Shown here: piece after piece, positions 52,827 to 63,433 of the stretch
Layout of the letters: every line of letters starts with the position of its first letter
How positions within the stretch are numbered: the stretch's first letter is position 1
Source of the DNA: Streptomyces sp. P9-A4
Lineage (GTDB): Bacteria; Actinomycetota; Actinomycetes; Streptomycetales; Streptomycetaceae
Length of the DNA stretch: 64,000 nucleotides
NCBI RefSeq assembly: GCF_036634195.1
Contig: NZ_JAZIFY010000001.1
Span: 3,234,501-3,298,500, forward strand
Direction of reading: 5' to 3'
The notes under the pieces: model-generated
Database searches by the model: none
Seen by the model: the letters and a program-made list of their open reading frames with translations, nothing else
Told to the model about the DNA's origin: nothing
Position numbers and translations under genes: made by a program

Positions 52827-54680
52827 ATGTCTGTCACGGTAGATGGGGACAAATCAGGATTGGTTCCGGTACGGGTACGGCGGATTCTCCGCGGCCCCCG
52901 TCCCGAGAACGTCCCCACGCTCATCGGCACGGCCGTCACCCTCGGCGGCCTCATCGACATCGCCGCCGGCGTCTTCCCCCGCTTCCGCGTCAGCCGGATG
53001 CACTCCTTCGCCGAAGTCCTCCCGGGCACCCTCAGCCCCCTCGGCCCCCTCTCCGCCGCCCTCTCCCTGAGCGCCGGCGTCCTCCTCCTGCTCCTCGCCC
53101 ACGGCCTCAAGCGCAACAAGCGCCGCGCCTGGCGCGCCGTCGTCGTCCTGCTCCCCCTCGGCGCCGCCGCCCAGTTCCTCTGGCGCCACTCCGTCATCGG
53201 CACCCTCTTCTCCCTCGCCCTTCTCGCCCTCCTCCTCCGCCACCGCGACGAGTTCGCCGCCCTCCCCGACCCCCGCAGCCGCTGGCGCGCCCTCGCCAAC
53301 TTCGTCCTCATGGGCGCCGGCTCCATCGCCCTCGGCCTCGTCATCGTCAGCGCCCACCCGCGCCGCGTCATCGGCGACCCCAGCCTCGCCGACCGCCTCG
53401 AACACGTCCTCTACGGACTCGTCGGACTCGAAGGCCCCGTCGGCTACACCAAGGGCGTCGACTGGACCGTCGGCTACTCCCTCGGCGCCCTCGGCATGCT
53501 CACCGCCCTCACCACCATCTACTTCGCCTTCCGGCCCGAGCACCCCGCCGCCCGCCTCACCGACGAGGACGAGACCCGGCTGCGCGTCCTCCTCGACCAG
53601 CACGGCGGGCGCGACTCCCTCGGCCACTTCGCCCTCCGCCGCGACAAGGGCGTCGTCTTCTCCCCCAGCGGAAAGGCCGCCGTCTGCTACCGCGTCGTCT
53701 CCGGCGTCATGCTCGCCAGCGGCGACCCCATCGGCGACGTCGAAGCCTGGCCCGGGGCCATCGAACGCTTCATGGACGAGGCCAAGGCCCACTCCTGGAC
53801 CCCCGCCGTCATGGGCTGCTCCGAGACCGGCGGCCAGGTCTGGACCCGTGAGACCGGCCTCGACGCCCTCGAACTCGGCGACGAGGCCGTCGTCGACGTC
53901 GCCGACTTCTCCCTCTCCGGACGCGCCATGCGCAACGTCCGCCAGATGGTCAAGCGCATCGAACGCAACGGCTACACCACCCGCGTCCGCCGCGTCCGCG
54001 ACCTCGACGACGCCGAACTCGAACGCGTCCGCCGCGCCGCCGCCGACTGGCGCGGCACCGACACCGAACGCGGCTTCTCCATGGCCCTCGGCCGCATCGG
54101 AGCCCCCGGCGACGGGGACGCCGTGATAGCGACCGCCCACAAGACCGACACCGACGACGACCCCCACTCCCCCTACGGCGACCTCAAGGCGATCATCCAC
54201 TTCGTCCCCTGGGGCCCCGACGGCATGTCCCTCGAACTCATGCGCCGCGACCGCTCCGCCGACCCCGGCATGAACGAGCTGCTCATCGTCGCCGCCCTCC
54301 AGGACGCCCCCGCCCTCGGCATCACCCGCGTCTCGCTCAACTTCGCCATGTTCCGCTCCGCCCTCGCCCGCGGCGAGAAGATCGGCGCCGGACCCGTCCT
54401 CCGCGTCTGGCGCGGACTCCTCGTCTTTCTCTCCCGCTGGTTCCAGATCGAGTCGCTCTACAAGTTCAACGCCAAGTTCCGGCCACGCTGGGAACCCCGC
54501 TTCGTCGTCTACCGCAACAGCCGCGACCTCCCCCGCATCGGCTTCGCCGCCATGCAGGCCGAAGGCTTCGTGAACGTCTCCCTGCCCCGGCCCTTCGCCC
54601 GCCGGCGCCCCGCCCCGGCCCCCCGGCCCTGCGCCCACATCGTCCCCGCCCCCGCCGAGCGCGAGATCCACGCGGCCTGA
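52827..54680 (+). CDS. Phosphatidylglycerol lysyltransferase-like protein (MprF/DUF2156 C-terminal domain)
   Basis: 617 residues. The first 235 hold about six membrane helices (for example PLSAALSLSAGVLLLLLAHG and SVIGTLFSLALLALLL). The rest is the DUF2156 double-GNAT domain of MprF/LysX enzymes: FALRRDKGVVFSPSGKAAVC, VMLASGDPIGD, VVDVADFSLSGRAMRNVRQM, and SLNFAMFRSALARGEKIGAG. Such enzymes move an amino acid from aminoacyl-tRNA to phosphatidylglycerol or diacylglycerol, which lowers the negative surface charge. No lysyl-tRNA synthetase part is fused, unlike mycobacterial LysX. ATG at 52827. Confidence 0.9.
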   Translation: MSVTVDGDKSGLVPVRVRRILRGPRPENVPTLIGTAVTLGGLIDIAAGVFPRFRVSRMHSFAEVLPGTLSPLGPLSAALSLSAGVLLLLLAHGLKRNKRRAWRAVVVLLPLGAAAQFLWRHSVIGTLFSLALLALLLRHRDEFAALPDPRSRWRALANFVLMGAGSIALGLVIVSAHPRRVIGDPSLADRLEHVLYGLVGLEGPVGYTKGVDWTVGYSLGALGMLTALTTIYFAFRPEHPAARLTDEDETRLRVLLDQHGGRDSLGHFALRRDKGVVFSPSGKAAVCYRVVSGVMLASGDPIGDVEAWPGAIERFMDEAKAHSWTPAVMGCSETGGQVWTRETGLDALELGDEAVVDVADFSLSGRAMRNVRQMVKRIERNGYTTRVRRVRDLDDAELERVRRAAADWRGTDTERGFSMALGRIGAPGDGDAVIATAHKTDTDDDPHSPYGDLKAIIHFVPWGPDGMSLELMRRDRSADPGMNELLIVAALQDAPALGITRVSLNFAMFRSALARGEKIGAGPVLRVWRGLLVFLSRWFQIESLYKFNAKFRPRWEPRFVVYRNSRDLPRIGFAAMQAEGFVNVSLPRPFARRRPAPAPRPCAHIVPAPAEREIHAA

Positions 54681-54708
54681 TCCCGCCCATGGGCCCTACG
54701 CTGGACAC

Positions 54709-55572
54709 ATGAGTACGACGATCGACCGGGGTACGGCCCTGGGCCTGCCGGAGTGGGACCGCTGCGCGGTCATGGGCGTGGTCAACGTGACCCCCGACTC
54801 CTTCTCCGACGGCGGCCGCTGGTTCGACACCACGGCCGCCGTCAAACACGGCCTCGACCTCGTCGCCCAGGGCGCCGACCTGATCGACGTCGGCGGCGAG
54901 TCCACCCGCCCCGGCGCCACCCGCGTCGACGAGGAGGAGGAACTCCGCCGCGTCGTCCCCGTCGTACGCGGCCTCGCCGCCGAGGGCGTCACCGTCTCCG
55001 TCGACACCATGCGCGCCGGCGTCGCCGCCCGCGCCGTCGAGGCCGGGGCCCTGCTCGTCAACGACGTCAGCGGCGGCCTCGCCGACCCGGAGATGGTCCC
55101 CGCCGTCGCCGCCGCCGAAGTCCCCTTCGTCGTCATGCACTGGCGCGGATTCAGTCAGGACATGAACAGCCTCGCCGTGTACGACGACGTCGTCACCGAG
55201 GTCGTCCGCGAACTCCGCACCCGCCTGGAGGCCGTCGTCGACGGCGGGATCGCCCCCGAGCGGATCGTCGTCGACCCCGGCCTCGGCTTCGCCAAGCTCG
55301 CCCCCCACGACCTCGCGCTCGTCGCCCACCTCCCCGAGCTCCGCGCCCTCGGCCGGCCCCTCCTCGTCGCCGCCTCCCGCAAGCGGTTCCTCGGCCACGT
55401 CCTCACCCGCGAACCCGGCGCCGCCCCGCCACCCGCCCGCGAACGGGACGCCGCCACCGCCGCCGTCTCCGCCCTCGCCGCCCACGCGGGCGCGTGGGCC
55501 GTCCGCGTCCACGAGGTCAGGGCCACCGCCGACGCCGTACGCGTCGCCCGCGCCGTCGAGGGAGCCGCGTGA
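54709..55572 (+). CDS. folP: Dihydropteroate synthase
   Basis: Condenses 6-hydroxymethyl-dihydropterin diphosphate with p-aminobenzoate; the sulfonamide target. 287 residues with MGVVNVTPDSFSDGG, the DVGGESTRPGA loop, VDTMRAGVAARAVEAGALLV and NDVSGG, and the C-terminal phosphate site VAASRKRFLGH. Starts the folP-SnoaL-folB-folK operon; the next gene overlaps it as GTGA. Confidence 0.96.
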   Translation: MSTTIDRGTALGLPEWDRCAVMGVVNVTPDSFSDGGRWFDTTAAVKHGLDLVAQGADLIDVGGESTRPGATRVDEEEELRRVVPVVRGLAAEGVTVSVDTMRAGVAARAVEAGALLVNDVSGGLADPEMVPAVAAAEVPFVVMHWRGFSQDMNSLAVYDDVVTEVVRELRTRLEAVVDGGIAPERIVVDPGLGFAKLAPHDLALVAHLPELRALGRPLLVAASRKRFLGHVLTREPGAAPPPARERDAATAAVSALAAHAGAWAVRVHEVRATADAVRVARAVEGAA

Positions 55573-56045
55573 GCCGCACCGGCCGCAACTCCGACGAGAC
55601 GGCCGTCGAAGCCGCCAACACGGCCTTCTACGAGGCGATGGAGACCGGCGACTTCGAGACCGTCTCCGCGCTCTGGCTCGACGACGGCGCCACCCCCATC
55701 ACCTGCGTCCACCCCGGCTGGCCCGTCCTCACCGGCCGCGGCGAGGTGCTCCGCTCGTACGCGCTGATCATGGCGAACACCGAGTACATCCAGTTCTTCC
55801 TCACCGACCTGAAGATCTCCCTGGCCGGCGGCACCGCGATCGTCACCTGCACCGAGAACATCCTCAGCGGCGGCCCCGCCGAGGACGGCGCCGAACTCGG
55901 ACCCCTCGTCGGCCAGCTCGTGGTCGCCACCAATGTGTTCCGCCACACACCCGACGGCTGGCGGATCTGGTCCCACCACGCCTCCCCTGTCCTTGCGGAG
56001 ACCGAGGAATCCGAGGACGAGGGGACCCGCCCGGACGACGCGTAG
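55569..56045 (+). CDS. Nuclear transport factor 2 / SnoaL-like protein
   Basis: 158 residues, GTG start overlapping the folP stop (GTGA). NTF2-like cone fold: ETAVEAANTAFYEAMETGDF, ALWLDDGATPITCVHPGW, VLTGRGEVLRSYALIMANTE, and NVFRHTPDGWRIWSHHASPV. Such proteins may be enzymes or only bind ligands. Its coupling to folP and place before folB suggest a helper role in folate synthesis, but none is known to me. Confidence 0.87.
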   Translation: MSRTGRNSDETAVEAANTAFYEAMETGDFETVSALWLDDGATPITCVHPGWPVLTGRGEVLRSYALIMANTEYIQFFLTDLKISLAGGTAIVTCTENILSGGPAEDGAELGPLVGQLVVATNVFRHTPDGWRIWSHHASPVLAETEESEDEGTRPDDA

Positions 56046-56179
56046 AACCCGCTCCGGACCCGCCCACGCCCCCCACGGGCAAGCCCTGTCGGTGCCCGCA
56101 GGTAGATTCGACGATGGACACCCGGCCGTCCGCACCCGGCTGCGTGGCCACCCGAACTACGACAGCAGGAGTGATTCGC

Positions 56180-56539
56180 GTGGATCGTGTCGCGCTGCGC
56201 GGCCTCAAGGCCCGGGGCCACCACGGCGTCTTCCCCAAGGAACGCGAGGAGGGCCAGACCTTCATCGTGGACCTGGTCCTCGGCCTGGACACCCGCCCGG
56301 CGGCCGCCGACGACGACCTGACGAAGACCGTGCACTACGGGATCGTCGCCGAGGAAGTCGTCGGAGTCGTCCAGGGCGAGCCCGTCGACCTCATCGAAAC
56401 CCTCGCCGAGCGCATCGCCCAGCAGTGCCTCAGCCACGCCGGGGTCCAGGAGGTGGAAGTCGTCGTCCACAAGCCGGACGCGCCCATCACCGTGCCCTTC
56501 GACGACGTGACCGTCACGATCACCCGGAGCCGACGATGA
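56180..56539 (+). CDS. folB: Dihydroneopterin aldolase
   Basis: Splits 7,8-dihydroneopterin to 6-hydroxymethyl-dihydropterin and glycolaldehyde. 119 residues, the family's usual length, from GTG at 56180 (VDRVALRGLKARGHHGVFP), 9 bases after GCAGGAG. Seen: catalytic Glu in EREEGQTFIVDLVLG, active-site Tyr in TVHYGIVAEEV and the C-terminal Lys in VVVHKPDAPI. Coupled to folK by an ATGA overlap. Confidence 0.95.
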   Translation: MDRVALRGLKARGHHGVFPKEREEGQTFIVDLVLGLDTRPAAADDDLTKTVHYGIVAEEVVGVVQGEPVDLIETLAERIAQQCLSHAGVQEVEVVVHKPDAPITVPFDDVTVTITRSRR

Positions 56540-57135
56540 AACCGACGCAGAGCGACCCCACCGTCCAGCCCGTACCCGCCTCCGTCGTCGAGACCGTCGA
56601 CGCGGCCGATGTGACCCTCTCCAACCCCCGCTGGGCCGTCATCGCCCTCGGCGCCAACCTCGGCAACCGCCTGGAGACCCTCCAGGGGGCCGTCGACGCC
56701 CTCGCGGACACTCCCGGCCTCCGGGTCAAGGCCGTCTCCCCGGTGTACGAGACGGAGCCCTGGGGCGTCGAGCCCGGCAGTCAGCCGGCCTACTTCAACG
56801 CCGTCACGCTGGTGAAGACCACGCTGCCGCCCTCCTCCCTCCTGGAGCGGGCCCACGCCGTCGAGGAGGCCTTCCACCGCGTCCGCGAGGAGCGCTGGGG
56901 CGCCCGCACCATCGACGTCGACATCGTCGCGTACGCCGACGTGGTCTCCGCCGACCCCGTCCTCACGCTCCCGCACCCCCGCGCCCACGAGCGCGCCTTC
57001 GTGCTCGCTCCCTGGCACGACGTGGACCCCGAGGCCCTGATCCCCGGCCGCGGCGCCGTCACCGACCTCCTCGCCGCTCTCGGGGCCGAAGGCGTCACCC
57101 GCCGCGCCGACCTGGAACTCCGTCTGCCCGAGTAG
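56536..57135 (+). CDS. folK: 2-amino-4-hydroxy-6-hydroxymethyldihydropteridine pyrophosphokinase
   Basis: Transfers diphosphate from ATP to 6-hydroxymethyl-dihydropterin, making the FolP substrate. 199 residues; about 30 extra N-terminal residues come before the HPPK core AVIALGANLGNRLETLQGA. Signature RWGARTIDVDIVAYADV and LPHPRAHERAFVLAPW are intact. ATG at 56536 overlaps the folB stop. Confidence 0.95.
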   Translation: MKPTQSDPTVQPVPASVVETVDAADVTLSNPRWAVIALGANLGNRLETLQGAVDALADTPGLRVKAVSPVYETEPWGVEPGSQPAYFNAVTLVKTTLPPSSLLERAHAVEEAFHRVREERWGARTIDVDIVAYADVVSADPVLTLPHPRAHERAFVLAPWHDVDPEALIPGRGAVTDLLAALGAEGVTRRADLELRLPE

Positions 57136-57196
57136 TCGTTACGCTTCGTGGCAGACCGCCCACGAACACGACCGACGAACACGTGAAGGACACCCG

Positions 57197-57676
57197 GTGA
57201 AACAACTGCGGCTGAAGGTGCTCGCCGGACTGTTCCTCGTGGCCGGCATCCTCTCCTGGGGTGCCGCCAAACTCTGGGACTCGGTCGGCACCCTCCCCAG
57301 CGTGCCGATCGCCGCGCCCATCGTCCTCGCCGTGATCGCCGTCGTCCTCACCGCGACCGCGCTGTCGATCCGCGCCCGCCTCAAGGCCCAGCGCGAGCGC
57401 CGCCCCGGCGCGAAGGGCGTCGAGCCCCTGATGGCGGCCCGCGCGGTGGTCTTCGGCCAGGCGAGCGCCCTGGTGGCCGCCCTGGTCGCCGGCATGTACG
57501 GCGGCACGGGTGTCTTCCTCCTGGGCTCCCTGGACGTCCCGGCCCGCCGCGACCAGGCCGTCTACGCGGCCTTCTCGGTAGCGGCAGGCATCGCGGTCAT
57601 CGCGGCCGCCCTCTTCCTGGAACGCGTCTGCAGGCTGCCGGAGGACGACGACAAGAACCGGGCCCCGGCCGCCTGA
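57197..57676 (+). CDS. DUF3180-domain membrane protein
   Basis: 159 residues with four membrane helices (about 6-24, 37-57, 84-104, 122-143). It matches the DUF3180 family, which in actinobacteria sits directly behind folK. Function unknown; the constant folate linkage is the only hint. GTG start 12 bases after GAAGGA. Its stop lies only 3 bases from the stop of the convergent intein-like gene. Confidence 0.88.
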   Translation: MKQLRLKVLAGLFLVAGILSWGAAKLWDSVGTLPSVPIAAPIVLAVIAVVLTATALSIRARLKAQRERRPGAKGVEPLMAARAVVFGQASALVAALVAGMYGGTGVFLLGSLDVPARRDQAVYAAFSVAAGIAVIAAALFLERVCRLPEDDDKNRAPAA

Positions 57677-57679
57677 CCC

Positions 57680-58669
57680 CTATCGGGCCTCGCGCGCGAG
57701 GTGCCCGTTCAGCAGGAAGGTCGGGTACGGGGCGAGCCCGTAGCTGTAGAAGGTGAAGGGCTTGGTGCCGAGGGCGGGGCGGGGGCGGACCTCTTGGATA
57801 TTGATCCAGGAGGATTCGGGCGGGTCGAGGGGGTGATCTTCGGGGGCGAAGGTGTTGCGGCTCGCCCAGCGGTCCGATACGCAGAGTTGCGAGGCTCCCT
57901 TGGCCTTCGGAGTGAACCGGGCCCCGATGATGGAAGCGAGCTCGGCCAGGAAAGGAGCGTTGGCGCTCGCGATCATGCGTCCGTGCCAATGCTTGAGGCG
58001 GCAGCCGTCACCCTCGATGTATCCGTCCAGGAAGCCCTCGAACGTATCGCCGTCTCTTAGAACCACCCGAGGGAATCGCTGCCGCATGTGGTGGGCATCC
58101 CCACCCACGTAGTGACGCAAAGCGTCCGAGAGGTACGACGACACCACCCGTACCCGGAAACCCGGCAGGTCCCGCTTCAGATAGCCGGATGGACGGGTCA
58201 CCGCCTCAAGCCGTGCCGGAAGACCCGTACAGGCCGTCAGCGCGGTCGCGTAGCGGGCCGCGAAGGCCTCCTCGTTCACGACCCGCGAGACGTAGTTCTT
58301 GCCCACGGTCCCGTCGGCGCACGTGGCTCCCACGAAGTAGCCGAACTCGTACCCCGACTTGATCGTCAGTCGCTCCCGGCACAGCTTCCGCGCATACGTC
58401 CAGGCAACCGTCGTCCCCGCCGCGTCCGCAGCGTGCGTCCACCCGTCCGGTGTCGCCAGCAGCAGATCCGGGCTGGCGGTGAAGGTCATGTGGTCCGTGA
58501 CCACGTCCATGGCGGCACGCGCCTTCGCCGCCGTCACGTCCACGACCGTCGTCTGCACCGTCCGGTCGCCGTCCAGGGTCCACATCGTGCTGCCCAGCAC
58601 CACGTTCTTGGCCTGCGCGCACCCGTCCACCAGGTTGACCAGCATCTTGCTGGTCGGTCCGTACCCCAT
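57680..58669 (-). CDS. Orphan intein-like (degenerate Hint) LAGLIDADG homing endonuclease
   Basis: 329 residues. Two LAGLIDADG motifs are clear: EFGYFVGATCADGTV (108-122) and FEGFLDGYIEGDGCR (210-224). The flanks look like an intein's splicing parts: an N-terminal turn GSTMWTLDGDRTVQ, a block-B-like TASPDLLLATPDGWTHAAD (64-82) in which the block His reads Asp, and a C-terminal YPTFLLNGHLA (315-325) that ends REAR instead of the HN-Cys needed for splicing. Only about 16 residues come before the splicing-like region, so there is no host protein. It may be a relic or a free-standing endonuclease inserted between folE and the DUF3180 gene. Confidence 0.72.
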   Translation of the reverse strand: MGYGPTSKMLVNLVDGCAQAKNVVLGSTMWTLDGDRTVQTTVVDVTAAKARAAMDVVTDHMTFTASPDLLLATPDGWTHAADAAGTTVAWTYARKLCRERLTIKSGYEFGYFVGATCADGTVGKNYVSRVVNEEAFAARYATALTACTGLPARLEAVTRPSGYLKRDLPGFRVRVVSSYLSDALRHYVGGDAHHMRQRFPRVVLRDGDTFEGFLDGYIEGDGCRLKHWHGRMIASANAPFLAELASIIGARFTPKAKGASQLCVSDRWASRNTFAPEDHPLDPPESSWINIQEVRPRPALGTKPFTFYSYGLAPYPTFLLNGHLAREAR

Positions 58670-58680
58670 ACCGCCCCCTT

Positions 58681-58704
58681 GATCAGCGATCGACTCCGCT
58701 GATC
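58681..58704. terminator. Perfect 8-bp hairpin between folE and the intein-like gene
   Basis: GATCAGCG (58681-58688) and CGCTGATC (58697-58704) pair around ATCGACTC. It lies 35 bases past the folE stop on the minus strand and 12 bases before the next gene, without a U-tract. It may end the folE transcript or mark the edge of the inserted gene. Confidence 0.5.
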
Positions 58705-58738
58705 GAGGACGGTATGGAGCAAGGCGGACAGCCCGCCA

Positions 58739-59344
58739 CTAACGAGCCAGTATCAGAGACATGGCCTCGGCGCGCGTAGTAGCGTCACGAAGTTGCCCAC
58801 GTACCGCCGAGGTGGTCGTCTTGGCGCCCGGCTTGCGGATGCCGCGTACCGACATGCACATGTGCTCGGCCTCGATGACGACGATCGCGCCGCGCGCCTC
58901 GAGGATCCTCATCAGCGAATCGGCGATCTGGGTCGTCAGGCGTTCCTGGACCTGCGGACGCCGCGCGAAGACATCGACGAGCCGGGCCAGCTTCGAGAGC
59001 CCCGTGATCTTGCCGCTCTCCGCCGGGATGTAGCCCACATGGGCGACACCGTGAAACGGGAGCAAATGATGTTCACAGAAGCTAACGAGCTCGATGTCCT
59101 TCACGAGGACCATTTCATCGTGACCGATGTCAAACGTCGTGGTCAGAACGTCTTCGGGTTCCTGCCTCATTCCGGCCAACAGTTCCCTGTATGCACGCGC
59201 AACGCGGGCAGGGGTCTGCAGCAAACCCTCGCGGTCCGGGTCCTCGCCGACCGCGATGAGGAGCTCGCGTACGGCCGCCTCGGCGCGCTTCTCGTCGAAA
59301 TCGCCGATCTTGCCCTCGCCGTCCAGCGTCACCGGGTCGGTCAT
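58739..59344 (-). CDS. folE: GTP cyclohydrolase I
   Basis: Opens and rearranges GTP to dihydroneopterin triphosphate, the entry to folate. 201 residues. Zinc and catalytic residues are visible in [20 protein letters not shown] and the second Cys in [24 protein letters not shown] is the family helix. ATG at 59344 ([11 protein letters not shown]); upstream residues lie in the terminator. Separated from ftsH by a strong hairpin. Confidence 0.96.
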   Translation of the reverse strand: MTDPVTLDGEGKIGDFDEKRAEAAVRELLIAVGEDPDREGLLQTPARVARAYRELLAGMRQEPEDVLTTTFDIGHDEMVLVKDIELVSFCEHHLLPFHGVAHVGYIPAESGKITGLSKLARLVDVFARRPQVQERLTTQIADSLMRILEARGAIVVIEAEHMCMSVRGIRKPGAKTTTSAVRGQLRDATTRAEAMSLILAR

Positions 59345-59382
59345 CTCTGTGCCTCGTTCCGTCTGGCTGATGTGCGCGAAAT

Positions 59383-59420
59383 GCCGCGCCCCCACAGGCT
59401 AAAACCTGTGGGGGCGCGGC
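59383..59420. terminator. Strong hairpin between ftsH and folE
   Basis: A perfect 16-bp stem (59383-59398 with 59405-59420) around the 6-base loop CTAAAA, 22 bases past the ftsH stop. It should end the ftsH transcript so that folE needs its own promoter or read-through. Confidence 0.88.
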
Positions 59421-59441
59421 AGCCATTCCGGGGTCCTGCGG

Positions 59442-61457
<2,016 letters not shown>

Positions 61458-61569
61458 CCATACGGAGCGAGAACGCCCCGTCCCTCCTGCCCGTAGGAAA
61501 ATGCTGCTGTGAGAGCTGCTGTGTGAAAAAGCTGTTCTTCGGACGGTACCTCAGCATCGTCGCCCGCGA

Positions 61570-61602
61570 CCGCCTTCCCGTGGTTCAACGGAGGGAAGGC
61601 GG
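61570..61602. terminator. Hairpin between hpt and ftsH
   Basis: CCGCCTTCCC (61570-61579) and GGGAAGGCGG (61593-61602) form a perfect 10-bp stem with a 13-base loop, 28 bases past the hpt stop. It can end the tilS-hpt transcript or act in the ftsH leader. Confidence 0.7.
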
Positions 61603-61629
61603 TACGGGTTCCCCATGACGAGGCGACTG

Positions 61630-62184
61630 TCAGCCGCCGTACACGTGCGGGGCGAGCGTGCCGACGAACGGAAGGTTCCGGTACTTCTCGGCGTAGTCGA
61701 GGCCGTAGCCCACGACGAACTCGTTGGGGATGTCGAAACCGATCCACTTGACGTCGATCGCGACCTTCGCCGCCTCGGGCTTGCGCAGGAGCGTGCACAC
61801 CTCCAGGGAGGCGGGCTCGCGCGAGCCGAGGTTCGACAGCAGCCAGGACAGGGTCAGGCCGGAGTCGATGATGTCCTCGACGATCAGGACGTGCTTGCCC
61901 TTGATGTCGGTGTCGAGGTCCTTGAGGATCCTGACGACGCCCGAGGACTGGGTGCCGGCGCCGTAGGAGGAGACGGCCATCCAGTCCATGGTGACGGGGG
62001 TGGAAAGGGCGCGAGCCAGATCCGCCATCACCATCACCGCGCCCTTGAGGACGCCGACGATGAGCAGGTCCCTGCCCGCGTATTCCGCGTCGATCTTCGC
62101 GGCCAGCTCTGCCAGCTTGGCGTCGATCTCTTCCTTGGTGATGAGCACCGACTGGAGGTCGGTGCCCATGTCCTTCTCGTTCAC
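61630..62184 (-). CDS. hpt: Hypoxanthine phosphoribosyltransferase
   Basis: Salvages hypoxanthine and guanine with PRPP. 184 residues from GTG at 62184 ([10 protein letters not shown]); the inner ATG at 62169 is also possible. Seen: [20 protein letters not shown], the PRPP motif [13 protein letters not shown], and purine-site [20 protein letters not shown]. Paired with tilS upstream, as in many Gram-positive bacteria where tilS-hpt-ftsH is a common order. Confidence 0.95.
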   Translation of the reverse strand: MNEKDMGTDLQSVLITKEEIDAKLAELAAKIDAEYAGRDLLIVGVLKGAVMVMADLARALSTPVTMDWMAVSSYGAGTQSSGVVRILKDLDTDIKGKHVLIVEDIIDSGLTLSWLLSNLGSREPASLEVCTLLRKPEAAKVAIDVKWIGFDIPNEFVVGYGLDYAEKYRNLPFVGTLAPHVYGG

Positions 62185-62210
62185 CCGGGTCACTTTCGTT
62201 GCAGCGTGCG

Positions 62211-63227
62211 TCAGCCTTGCCGGATGACCAGTCTGCCACCCTGACGACGGGCTTCGACGCGGCCGGGCAGGTTGATGGCCCCCTGGCCGCGCCATCCGGT
62301 GATGAGCCGGTCGACTTCCTCGATGTGCCGGGCGAAGAGGGAGCCGGCGGGGGCACCCTCGGCGATCACGGCGCGGCGCAGGACGCGGCGGCGTACGGCG
62401 GTGGGCAGCCCGTGGAGCTTGGCGCATTCGAGGGCGCCCGCCTCGTCGCGTACGGAGGTCTCGGCGTCGGCGGCCCAGGTGTCGAGCGCGTCGGCGTCGT
62501 CGCGGGAGAGCTGGGCCGTTCGGGCGAGGGCTTCGACGACGCCCTTGCCGAGGGCCTTCTCCAGTGCGGGGAGGCCTTCGTGGCGAAGCCGGGAGCGGGT
62601 GTAGGCGGGGTCGGTGTTGTGGGGGTCGTCCCAGACGGCGAGTTCCTGGGCGACGCAGGCCTTGCGAACGGTCTGGCGGTCGAGCCGGAGGAAGGGGCGG
62701 CGGTAGCGGCCGGCGGCGCCGGAGACGGCGGCCATGCCGGAGAGCGAGCGGATGCCGGAGCCGCGGGCGAGGCCGAGGAGGACGGTCTCGGCCTGGTCGT
62801 CGCGGGTGTGGCCGAGGAGGATCGCGGCGGCTCCGTGGCGCTCGGCGGCGGCGTCCAGCGCCGCGTACCTGGCGTCGCGGGCGGCGGCCTCGGGGCCTCC
62901 CTCGCGGCCGACGGTGACGGCGACGGCCTCGACGGGGGTGAGGCCGAGGGCGGTCATGCGTCCGGCGACCTCGCGGGCGCGGGTGTCGGAGCCGTGCTGG
63001 AGTCCGTGGTCGACGGTGATGCCGCCGGCGCGCACGGGGAGTTTGCGGGCCTCGAAGGCGAGGGCGGAGGCGAGCGCCATGGAGTCGGCGCCTCCGGAGC
63101 AGGCGACGAGAACGAGGGGGGTTCCGTCGTCCGCCGTGGCGGGGTCGGTCTGGTGCTCGGTGAGAACGTCGTGGAGTACGCGGCGGACCGCCAGGCGTAT
63201 CGCCGCGACCGCAGGATGGGGACCCAT
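62211..63227 (-). CDS. tilS: tRNA(Ile)-lysidine synthase
   Basis: Adds lysine to C34 of the AUA-reading tRNA(Ile). 338 residues. PP-loop [19 protein letters not shown] (SGGxDS), [20 protein letters not shown] and the signature [20 protein letters not shown]. The long C-terminal tRNA-binding domain of E. coli TilS is reduced, as usual in actinobacteria. ATG at 63227. Confidence 0.95.
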   Translation of the reverse strand: MGPHPAVAAIRLAVRRVLHDVLTEHQTDPATADDGTPLVLVACSGGADSMALASALAFEARKLPVRAGGITVDHGLQHGSDTRAREVAGRMTALGLTPVEAVAVTVGREGGPEAAARDARYAALDAAAERHGAAAILLGHTRDDQAETVLLGLARGSGIRSLSGMAAVSGAAGRYRRPFLRLDRQTVRKACVAQELAVWDDPHNTDPAYTRSRLRHEGLPALEKALGKGVVEALARTAQLSRDDADALDTWAADAETSVRDEAGALECAKLHGLPTAVRRRVLRRAVIAEGAPAGSLFARHIEEVDRLITGWRGQGAINLPGRVEARRQGGRLVIRQG

Positions 63228-63433
63228 GTCCGGTGCCCTTCGTGATGGGGGTGGGGTGCCTCGGTCGGAGTCTTAACGGTCGGAAAGGGGCTCAGTCACT
63301 CAGAGTGCGTCGATGGTGACAGAAACCCGGCCGTTACCCGAGCATTGCACGCCTCACCCCATGTCCAGGGTCCCTCGGATGGGTGATTGGTGGGGTGTCG
63401 CGACGTGTTCGTGTGCCGTCCGTCGCACCCGTC

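Noticed and set aside
52854..54671. Long minus-strand frame opposite the MprF-like gene
   Set aside because: Composition almost only Gly/Ala/Glu/Val/Asp, typical of antisense frames in C-rich codons; no motif.
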